A stretch of 64,000 bases of DNA, from positions 1-64,000 of the forward strand of contig NZ_JAEFDB010000014.1 in NCBI RefSeq assembly GCF_016126015.1. The letters run 5' to 3'. Within the stretch, counting starts at the first letter, position 1, and every line of letters begins with the position of its first letter. Positions 46,583 through 53,737 of the stretch are shown piece by piece. Below the pieces are notes generated by a model. It saw only the letters and a program-made list of their open reading frames with translations. It ran no database searches and had not been told where the DNA came from. Made by a program: the position numbers and the translations under genes. The DNA comes from Capnocytophaga periodontitidis. Its GTDB lineage: Bacteria; Bacteroidota; Bacteroidia; Flavobacteriales; Flavobacteriaceae.

Positions 46583-46838
46583 TTTTTTACAAATCAAGAA
46601 TTTATTTAAATCTCCTACGAATTACACGAATTGTGATATATAAAATAATAGCTTCCAAGAATTTATTTTTGGGCGTTTGTTTCGGGCGTTTGCAGCACAT
46701 ACCCAGCTATCGCTGGCTTTCCTACACAACATACTATAAAAGTGATTGATTATAAGGATATTGCTGGGGTGAGGCTTTGTCAAAGTTTTTGACTTTGACA
46801 AAGCGTAGTGATGCTCATTATTGCTGGGTTGAGGCTTT
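46583..46838. other. Intra-PUL gap with family B element
   Basis: This 256-base gap separates the GH2 and GH5 genes. It contains a partial GC palindrome (gggcgtttgt, gggcgtttgc at 46671-46694), a new small hairpin CCAGC-TATC-GCTGG (46703-46716) and a complete double ACTTTG hairpin (46774-46804). No promoter or gene was recognised. Confidence 0.6.
46774..46804. repeat. Family B double ACTTTG hairpin, copy 4
   Basis: GCTTTGTCAAAGT (46774-46786), loop ttttg, ACTTTGACAAAGC (46792-46804), a perfect 13-bp stem. The outer pair is G-C where copy 1 has A-T, so both arms changed together. The tail gtagtgatgc is the same as in copies at 50225 and 33536. It lies 35 bases after the stop of the GH2 gene, inside the PUL operon. 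Confidence 0.8.
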
Positions 46839-49304
46839 TCACTCTTCACTTTTCACTATTATTTGTGCTTCTTTTAGACCTTTGGTAGTAGCGCGCAATT
46901 GCAGTTTGCCACCTCTTTCACCTGAGCGGATAATCACTTGGCATTTGCCATTGAAGAGTTTGCGCTCTACACGCTCTCCTTCGGCAAAAGTATCTTTCTC
47001 GTGCGAACTGGGGTCGCCGTTTCCTACTCCTATAATGCGAGCATCTCCTGTAAGCTGAAACTGTATAAGGGCATCGGCATTAGGTACTTCACGTCCTTTT
47101 TTATCTACTACACTCACGTTCACTACTACGGCATCTTGCTTACCGGCTTTCAGTTGTGTTTTATGAGGAGAAAGCACAATCGCAAAGGGTTTTTCGGTAG
47201 TAGTTATTTCGGAGGTAATCCGCTTTCCATTCTTAGTGCCTACGGCTTTCAGCGTACCTTTTTCGTAGGGTACTTCCCAATATAAGTGTCCAAAAGCAGG
47301 TGTTTTTTGTTTGCCGAGCGTCTTTCCGTTCAAGAAAAGTTCCACTTCTTCGGTATTGCTATATACCCACACTTTTACCACAGTGTTTTGGGGCAGGTTC
47401 AGATTCCAATGAGGGGCTATGTGCAATACAGGCGATTCACTCCAATGAGCTTTGTAGTAGTAATACACGTTCTTAGGGAAACCACACACGTCCATTACCC
47501 CAAAATGCGAACTGATATTAGGCCACGCAAAGGGAGTAGGCTCTCCGCGATAGTCGAAGCCCGTCCATACGAAACCTCCCATAAAACGAGGGTCGTTAGC
47601 CGTTGTGCTGTACCATTGCTGTGCTTGTGATGCCCAACTGGGGTAACTCTTGTCTTGGTCGAGCAGATAGGCGCGTAGGGTATCGGCTACAAAATGACCA
47701 CTGTAACCGCCGGCTTTCTCAAGTACGATTTCCGGCAGATACACCCCTCGAGTACCCACGGTGCTGGCTACTTCGGTACCGATGATAGGTTGATTGGGGT
47801 GCGCTTTCTCATAATCGGTAAGCCCATAGAGGTTGTAATTGAAGCCTCGTACGGGTATGGCAGCACTCACGCCTTCACTTTCATTACCTACATTGGCGCC
47901 ATAAGTGCTCACGCGTGAAGGGTCTAAATGCTGTTGCAAATTCACCAACGTACGCGCAATGCGCTCGCCAGTTTCGGTGCTTTGGATTTTTTCTTCTTCA
48001 TTCCCGATGCACCACATAAAAACGCTAGCGTGATTGCGGTCGCGCTTGATAAGGTCTTCAAATTGTCGACGGTATTCTCGTCCGCTATTTAAGAGTCGGG
48101 TTTCGTCCATCACTAATAAACCCAAACTGTCGCAGGCTTGAAGCACGACAGGGCTGTGAGGGTGATGGGCAGTGCGGTAGGCATTGGCGCCCATCGCTTT
48201 GAGTAGCCCAACGCGATAGTACTGCAACTCATCTAATAGAGCTGTACCTACTCCGGCGTGGTCTTGATGTACGCACACGCCTTTTATTTTCATTTTTTTG
48301 TCGTTGAGGTAAAAGCCGTCGAGTTGATAACTAAAAGTGCGCACCCCAAAGCGGGTGTGAATGAGGTCGGTAGTTTTTCCGTTAGCAGTGATTTTTGTTA
48401 TTAGGGTGTACAGATAAGGATTTTCGGTATCCCAGAGTTGTGCATTAGGAATATTGAAGTTACTCTTTACTGTTAATTTTTCGTTAGGAGCAAAAGTAGC
48501 ATTTGCAGATTTGTGAGTAGCTATTACTTTCTTTTCACGGTTAAGAATAGTCCATTCCACCTGAAAAGTTTGCGGACTTGTATCTCGGTTATAAACCGTA
48601 GTTTCGGCGTGCATTTCGGCTTGTTTGCCAATGCTTTTGGTATAGATGAAAACCTCTTCGGGGGAAGAGTGAACAGAGTTGTAAGAGTTCATCCACACGT
48701 GCCGATAGATACCTGCGCCTTCGTAAAACCAACCTTCGTTTTGGGTAGCGTCTACCCTTACGGTAATCACATTAGGCTTGCCAAAATGCACCAAATCGGT
48801 AATATCGTACTTTATTCCTGTATACCCGCTGAGGTGATGCCCTACATAAATGCCATTTACCCAACACCGACTGTCTCTAAAAATACCGTCGAATTGCAGT
48901 TCGATGCGTTTGCCTGCTTCGGCTTTGCTGAGGTCAAAGGTTTTTCTATACCAACCAATACTACACTCAGGGAAAGCATTGCCTAAGGCTTTATAGCCGT
49001 GTGACCAATCGCCTTTTTCACTGAAAGGGAGGGTTATAGCCCAATCGTGAGGGAGGTCAACGGTTTGCCACGCGCTATCGTCGTAGTCGATACTTGAAAA
49101 GTTAATGCCTTTGGAGAGCGTTTTAGAGAAGTCGTTATACACGCGGTAGTACAAATCTTTGGAGGGGTCGGTAGCGTGTCCTAAACAGAATTTCCAATGG
49201 TTATCCAACAATATATGTTCCCTTGTGGCTTGCCCATAGATGGGAAGGGCAAGCCATAGGAACATACAGATAAAAATGAAAAATAATTTGTTTAGATGAG
49301 TCAT
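46839..49304 (-). CDS. GH2 glycoside hydrolase (beta-galactosidase type)
   Basis: 821 residues with a signal peptide (IFICMFLWLALPIYGQ). The GH2 jelly-roll (WYRKTFDL; FDGIFRDSRCWVNG), Ig-like and barrel domains are present. Acid/base Glu436 is in MWCIGNEEE; nucleophile Glu511 in PIIGTEVAST. The C-terminal part has a DUF4982-like module and Ig-like strands (KAGKQDAVVVNVSV). Such enzymes are mostly exo-beta-galactosidases or beta-glucuronidases. It is separated from the GH16 gene by no gap (its ATG at 49304 abuts the stop at 49305). Confidence 0.9.
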   Translation of the reverse strand: MTHLNKLFFIFICMFLWLALPIYGQATREHILLDNHWKFCLGHATDPSKDLYYRVYNDFSKTLSKGINFSSIDYDDSAWQTVDLPHDWAITLPFSEKGDWSHGYKALGNAFPECSIGWYRKTFDLSKAEAGKRIELQFDGIFRDSRCWVNGIYVGHHLSGYTGIKYDITDLVHFGKPNVITVRVDATQNEGWFYEGAGIYRHVWMNSYNSVHSSPEEVFIYTKSIGKQAEMHAETTVYNRDTSPQTFQVEWTILNREKKVIATHKSANATFAPNEKLTVKSNFNIPNAQLWDTENPYLYTLITKITANGKTTDLIHTRFGVRTFSYQLDGFYLNDKKMKIKGVCVHQDHAGVGTALLDELQYYRVGLLKAMGANAYRTAHHPHSPVVLQACDSLGLLVMDETRLLNSGREYRRQFEDLIKRDRNHASVFMWCIGNEEEKIQSTETGERIARTLVNLQQHLDPSRVSTYGANVGNESEGVSAAIPVRGFNYNLYGLTDYEKAHPNQPIIGTEVASTVGTRGVYLPEIVLEKAGGYSGHFVADTLRAYLLDQDKSYPSWASQAQQWYSTTANDPRFMGGFVWTGFDYRGEPTPFAWPNISSHFGVMDVCGFPKNVYYYYKAHWSESPVLHIAPHWNLNLPQNTVVKVWVYSNTEEVELFLNGKTLGKQKTPAFGHLYWEVPYEKGTLKAVGTKNGKRITSEITTTEKPFAIVLSPHKTQLKAGKQDAVVVNVSVVDKKGREVPNADALIQFQLTGDARIIGVGNGDPSSHEKDTFAEGERVERKLFNGKCQVIIRSGERGGKLQLRATTKGLKEAQIIVKSEE

Positions 49305-50090
49305 TTATTTTTTAGGCACATATTTATATACCTTAGCCCAGTCTACTTGGAGTTTGAGGGCTTTGGTAAAAGGTTTGTTAATGTCTTTTTCGGTTTGGAA
49401 GCACAAGTGGTGAGGTGCTTTGGCTATTGCCACAGGGTCGGAGAGAGTCCATACTAATTTGCTATCGATGTAAATCTTGATATACTCAGGCGCCCATTCC
49501 ATTGCTACGATGTGCCAATCGCTTTTGTTGTAATTGCGGAAGGTTTGTTGATACTGTTGGTCTTTACCAGATACTGCATAGTGGATATTTGTATTCCAAG
49601 TGTTATTTTCGTGAGCAGTTTCGTAGATATCATTTTCGCCATCTTGAGGCCATTTTTCACTTTCAGGCCAAGTAAGTCCTAAACCGCTGGAAGACTTATG
49701 AGGGTCTTCGTCCATACGGATTCTGAACTCAAATTTGCCATATTTGTAATTCTTTTTATGAGCGATACCGCCTGTCATAAACCAGCCATTGCGTTTAGGG
49801 TCTTTATCGATAAGGCAGTTTAGGAAACCATCTTTTACTTCAATAGCATAAGTACGGCGTGTATTCTCGGGTTTGAGTTTACCTTCTTTTTCGAGGTATT
49901 CATTGTCGTACACTGCCCAATTATCGGTGTTTAAGGCATTGCCATCAAAGTTATCTTGGAAGTCTAACACCCATTCAGCAGGGGGTTCAGGCATAGGGTT
50001 CTCCTCAATAGGTGTATCACCGCCTGACTTGTTGCAGGCGGTAATACCACATAATATTGAGAGAAAACTAAATAATTTCAGTGTGTTCAT
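49305..50090 (-). CDS. GH16 endo-beta-glycanase lipoprotein
   Basis: 261 residues from the ATG at 50090, chosen because it begins a lipoprotein signal with the lipobox GITAC (Cys19); the frame is open to 50174. The GH16 catalytic motif E-x-D-x-x-E is GENDIYE (Glu152, Asp154, Glu157). Asn and Tyr in the x positions are unusual. It likely sits on the cell surface and cuts the polymer before import through the SusCD pairs. GH16 members attack beta-1,3/1,4-glucans, agar, carrageenan or poly-LacNAc; which one cannot be said. Confidence 0.85.
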   Translation of the reverse strand: MNTLKLFSFLSILCGITACNKSGGDTPIEENPMPEPPAEWVLDFQDNFDGNALNTDNWAVYDNEYLEKEGKLKPENTRRTYAIEVKDGFLNCLIDKDPKRNGWFMTGGIAHKKNYKYGKFEFRIRMDEDPHKSSSGLGLTWPESEKWPQDGENDIYETAHENNTWNTNIHYAVSGKDQQYQQTFRNYNKSDWHIVAMEWAPEYIKIYIDSKLVWTLSDPVAIAKAPHHLCFQTEKDINKPFTKALKLQVDWAKVYKYVPKK

Positions 50091-50144
50091 ATTGTTTAGT
50101 ATTAATTTGATTAAAAAAACGTTTACAAAAGGTTGTTGGTATGG

Positions 50145-50163
50145 GGGCGTTTGCAAAACGCCC
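50145..50163. repeat. Family B GC-rich palindrome, copy 2
   Basis: GGGCGTTT-GCA-AAACGCCC, identical to 203-221, followed by gtacataacatactctaaaagtaattgattatcag. Together with the double hairpin at 50207-50237 it forms a complete composite element inside the PUL, between the GH16 and glycan-binding genes. Confidence 0.8.
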
Positions 50164-50206
50164 GTACATAACATACTCTAAAAGTAATTGATTATCAGGT
50201 TTTTGA

Positions 50207-50237
50207 ACTTTGCCAAAGTCTGAAACTTTGGCAAAGT
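50207..50237. repeat. Family B double ACTTTG hairpin, copy 2
   Basis: ACTTTGCCAAAGT (50207-50219), loop ctgaa, ACTTTGGCAAAGT (50225-50237). The stem is perfect over 13 bp. Its central pair is C-G where copy 1 has T-A, a paired change. The tail gtagtgatgcaaaa follows. It lies 81 bases after the stop of the glycan-binding protein gene. Confidence 0.8.
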
Positions 50238-50317
50238 GTAGTGATGCAAAAGTGATTTTGAGACTTTTTGGATAACCCTTACAAACATAATCGAAATAAT
50301 CCAAGAATATAATATTA

Positions 50318-51874
50318 TTAAGGTGCTTTTTTAATAAAGATATCTGAAAAGGTCAAGTCTTCGTAATTGTTATCCCAGCTACCTATCTTTATCACAAAGA
50401 ATAATTTACCTGTTTTAGTAGCTGTATAGGTCTTTTCCCCTGAAGCTAATTCCGACATCAGTCCGCTTTTAGGTGTTTTAATTTCTCCTGATAGGTCAAA
50501 CACCTTACCGTCGTTGAAGTCTTTGCCTTCTTCAGGTTCCCACTGACTTATATACACTTGTATCCAGCCCCACGCTTTGCCTTTGGCGGTGAGTGTCATA
50601 TCGTAAGTATAAGTTTCACCTCCGCTTACTTCAATAGGTTGATAGATCACGTGGTTGAACTTTTTGCCTTCGGTGCCCGAAGTGTAATGAATATTACCGT
50701 CAGTAATGGTGATATCAGCTTTTTCTGAAAGACCTCCATTGATGCCTTGCAACAGTATTTTCCAAGCGTCTTTTTTGATGCTAGTCTCTACCGGAGGTTT
50801 AGGAGGCTTAGGACTATTATCTTTCTTGAATACGATATCAGAGAGGGCTAAATCCTCAAAGTTGTTATCCCAGCTACCTATCTTTATTACAAAGTAGAGT
50901 GTGCCGGTTTTACCAGCGGTATAGGTTTTTTGGTCTTGGATAGATGAAAGTTCCGCAAATGAACCACTCATAGGAGAGGTGATGTTGTTTTGGAGCTCTA
51001 ATACCTTGCCATCGCCAAAGTCTTTGCCTTCTTCGGGTTCGTGTTCACTTACGTACACTTGTATCCAACCCCACGCTTGCCCTTTGATTTCCACGTGCAT
51101 ATCGTAAGTGTAAGTTTGTCCTTTTTCCACTTTTACCGGTTGGTAAATCACGTGGTTGAACTTACCGCCCACTTTACCAGATGAGTATTGGATATTACCC
51201 TCAACGATATTAATCTTAGCATCGGCTGTAATTTTGCCGTCGATACCTTGTTTTAGCACCTTCCAAGCATCTTTTTTGAGCATAGTTTCCAAGGTAGGTT
51301 TAGGAGGCTCAGGAGGTGTAGGCAAGAATTTTGCCCCATCAATCACTACAATAGTAGTTGCTTTAGAGGCGAGAATTTTCTCGTGTCCATAGATAGTAAC
51401 TGCCAAAGCGATGCGATTTTTGTAGTAATCGGCGTGTTCGGTAAGGAGTTTTTGCATATCCACTTCTAAGTAGAAAGACTCTTCATTTTTACCAGAAGGG
51501 ATGGTAGCGCTTTCAGGCAGAGTGTAAGAACCTTCGGGCAGTACAACAGCTGGTTTTTTCTCGTCGTTTTTGTACTTTTCTACATAAGCATTAGTAGCTT
51601 GTGCATCCACTTTTACTTTTACAGCAAAGCCATCGGTAGAGAGACCTGAATTTTTCACGCCGAGCACTATTTTCAATTTCTTGGTAGTCTCGTCGAAAGT
51701 GTAGTTTTCGGAGTTTCCGCCGAAAGGCACATTGTATTCATTACCTCCGTTGTTCAAGGAGGCTTGTGGCATATAAAGGGTAGTAATGCCGGGGTCTTCG
51801 AAAACATCGTCTTTTTTACAAGCGATGAAGGCTACGAATAGGAGTAGCAATAATGTAATGTTTTTTGTTTTCAT
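50318..51874 (-). CDS. Surface glycan-binding lipoprotein with duplicated module
   Basis: 518 residues, lipoprotein signal with lipobox FIAC (Cys19). Residues 30-180 form a BT_3987-like (DUF1735) N-terminal domain. Two tandem beta-sandwich modules follow, 200-350 and 367-516, sharing KFNHVIYQP, TYTYDM, AWGWIQVY, EPEEGKDF and FVIKIGSWDNN, separated by a Pro-rich linker (near 351-366). The aromatic residues in AWGWIQVY and GSWDNN could bind sugar. It fits the SusE/SGBP position after SusD. It holds the glycan near the SusCD pore. The ligand is unknown. Confidence 0.82.
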   Translation of the reverse strand: MKTKNITLLLLLFVAFIACKKDDVFEDPGITTLYMPQASLNNGGNEYNVPFGGNSENYTFDETTKKLKIVLGVKNSGLSTDGFAVKVKVDAQATNAYVEKYKNDEKKPAVVLPEGSYTLPESATIPSGKNEESFYLEVDMQKLLTEHADYYKNRIALAVTIYGHEKILASKATTIVVIDGAKFLPTPPEPPKPTLETMLKKDAWKVLKQGIDGKITADAKINIVEGNIQYSSGKVGGKFNHVIYQPVKVEKGQTYTYDMHVEIKGQAWGWIQVYVSEHEPEEGKDFGDGKVLELQNNITSPMSGSFAELSSIQDQKTYTAGKTGTLYFVIKIGSWDNNFEDLALSDIVFKKDNSPKPPKPPVETSIKKDAWKILLQGINGGLSEKADITITDGNIHYTSGTEGKKFNHVIYQPIEVSGGETYTYDMTLTAKGKAWGWIQVYISQWEPEEGKDFNDGKVFDLSGEIKTPKSGLMSELASGEKTYTATKTGKLFFVIKIGSWDNNYEDLTFSDIFIKKAP

Positions 51875-51903
51875 ATATAAGAGTTTGTCCTCACCCCCTC
51901 CTT

Positions 51904-51930
51904 CTCCCCCTCCCCCAAGGGAAGGGGGAG
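51904..51930. promoter_or_regulatory. C/G-rich hairpin between SusD and SGBP genes
   Basis: CTCCCCCT (51904-51911) and AGGGGGAG (51923-51930) pair over 8 bp with an 11-base loop. It lies between the second SusD gene and the surface glycan-binding gene, where downstream genes are often expressed less. It could pause or partly stop transcription or protect mRNA ends. No T-run follows, so it is not a full terminator. Confidence 0.5.
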
Positions 51931-52032
51931 GGAATCCGCAAAAGCGATGAGGTTTTATACTAATTATTTATATTCTTTTTTTCAGCTTGTCCCCTTCGGT
52001 GGTTCGAGGGCTAATTGCCCGTGTGGCTCACA

Positions 52033-53733
52033 CTACCAACCTGGGTTTTGTTTTACAATTCCGTTAGATTTATTGATTTCGCTATGAGGAATAGGGTAGT
52101 AATACATTTTTTCGGTAAAAGTGCGCTTTTCTACTTCTTTTACTTGATAGCTAAAATGATTGCCGTTTTTGGTAGCTTGCACTCCCGTAAGTGGCTCATT
52201 GAGCACGGTAGTAGCGTCTTTCCAACGGCGCAAATCCCAATAGCGGTGTTCTTCAAAGGCGAGTTCTATACGGCGTTCGTGTTTTACTTTCTCTCTGAAC
52301 TCCTCTTTTGATGCTGTAGTAATCGCAGGCATTTCCACACCCGTTCTGCCTCTCACCAAATTGATAGCCTCTTTGGCAGTAAGTGCATAACCGTTGTTAG
52401 CATCGGGTCCGTAGGCTTCGTTCATCGCCTCGGCATAGTTGAGGTAAATTTCAGCCAAACGGAACACTACCCAAGAGCGGAGTCTTTTTTCATCTTGCAC
52501 TAAATCAAGATTGTCGTTCAAAAACTTTTTGAGGTAGTAGCCTGTGCGTGAAGCGTTTTTGGCGTTGTAGTTGTCAGCACCACCTGCGTATATTTCCATT
52601 GTACGTCCGTTCCACTGACTGTTGTTGGTTACTATTGTATAGCCGAGTCGAGGGTCGCGATTGGCGTATATATCATTAGGGTCGGGGGCACCTTTGTACT
52701 CATAAGCACTTACCAAATTATGTGAAGGCGTGATGCCACTATTACCTCCTGCACTGCCAATAGGGTAGTTTTTCCTTTCTAAATCATTGGTGGCACTTTG
52801 GCGAATAGCAAAAATGGTTTCAGAGCTTTTCGCGCTTCTGTCGCCAAGGAACAAATCGCGGTAGCTATTGTCGAGACTGTAGAGATTTAAGCTGAGGAGC
52901 TCATTGGCAGCCTCGGCAGCTGCTTTCCACTTGTTCACATCGTTGGTGGGGTTGTACAACGGACTTGCCGCATAGAGCAACACTCTGGATTTGAGGGCTA
53001 AGGCAGCGCCTTTGGTAATGCGCCCGTCCAAGCCTATATCAAAATCTCTTCCCCAATTGGTAATCAAGCTATCTTTGGAAGCATCAATTTCACTCACGAT
53101 ATAGTTCACTACCTCGTCTACTGTGTTGCGAGGCAAATGCGTGTTACTATCGGCGGAAAGACTTGTTTTTACAAGAGGTACACCTCCATAGCGTTTCAGT
53201 AGTTCAAAATAGAAATAAGCTCGCAACACGCGGTTTTCAAAGCGCAAAGCCCTTATGCTCTTCACATCGCGATTGTAGTTATTGATGTCGTTTTGAGTGA
53301 TAAGGTTGCGGTTCTGCTTTAAGAAAGAAGCATAGTTAGGGAATTTTTCCAAGAAATAAGTAGCCGCTTGTATGCCTTCGTAGTTGTAAGCATACGTATT
53401 ATCGGGGTTGTTGGTGCTATTCCAGCTTCCTTCGTTAAAAACTTGAGTGTTTGAAGGCGAAAGCGTATATTCAGCCTCGTCGCTCACTGCCGCAAACAGA
53501 TTGCCATCGATGGCATCAAAGCGGTTTTGCAAACGCGTATAGGCAGCATAACCAAAGTCGTACAACACTTGGTAATTGGTTTTTATCTGCTCGTCAGTAT
53601 CGTAAATATCTTCTTTGGTGTCTAACACATTACACCCGATGAGTGTACTCATCAGCGCAATGCAGCTCACTGCAAAGATTGTTCTGCTCGGTTTATTACT
53701 CTTTAACATAGCGATATATTTTCGGTAGTTCAT
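52033..53733 (-). CDS. SusD/RagB lipoprotein (second pair)
   Basis: Outer-membrane lipoprotein that caps the SusC pore and binds the glycan. The start at 53733 follows the SusC stop by 4 bases; an alternative ATG is at 53709. The lipobox is LIGC. TPR-like helices (YFYFELLKRYGGVPLVKTSL) and the C-terminal SusD signature (RRIELAFEEHRYWDLRRW; FTEKMYYYPIPHSEIN) are clear. The length, 566 residues, is normal. It pairs with the SusC at 53738-56491. Confidence 0.95.
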   Translation of the reverse strand: MNYRKYIAMLKSNKPSRTIFAVSCIALMSTLIGCNVLDTKEDIYDTDEQIKTNYQVLYDFGYAAYTRLQNRFDAIDGNLFAAVSDEAEYTLSPSNTQVFNEGSWNSTNNPDNTYAYNYEGIQAATYFLEKFPNYASFLKQNRNLITQNDINNYNRDVKSIRALRFENRVLRAYFYFELLKRYGGVPLVKTSLSADSNTHLPRNTVDEVVNYIVSEIDASKDSLITNWGRDFDIGLDGRITKGAALALKSRVLLYAASPLYNPTNDVNKWKAAAEAANELLSLNLYSLDNSYRDLFLGDRSAKSSETIFAIRQSATNDLERKNYPIGSAGGNSGITPSHNLVSAYEYKGAPDPNDIYANRDPRLGYTIVTNNSQWNGRTMEIYAGGADNYNAKNASRTGYYLKKFLNDNLDLVQDEKRLRSWVVFRLAEIYLNYAEAMNEAYGPDANNGYALTAKEAINLVRGRTGVEMPAITTASKEEFREKVKHERRIELAFEEHRYWDLRRWKDATTVLNEPLTGVQATKNGNHFSYQVKEVEKRTFTEKMYYYPIPHSEINKSNGIVKQNPGW

Positions 53734-53737
53734 TTGT

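Noticed and set aside
48513-48986. Plus-strand frame of 157 codons inside the GH2 gene
   Set aside because: Antisense to a clear GH2 hydrolase; the composition mirrors the coding strand.
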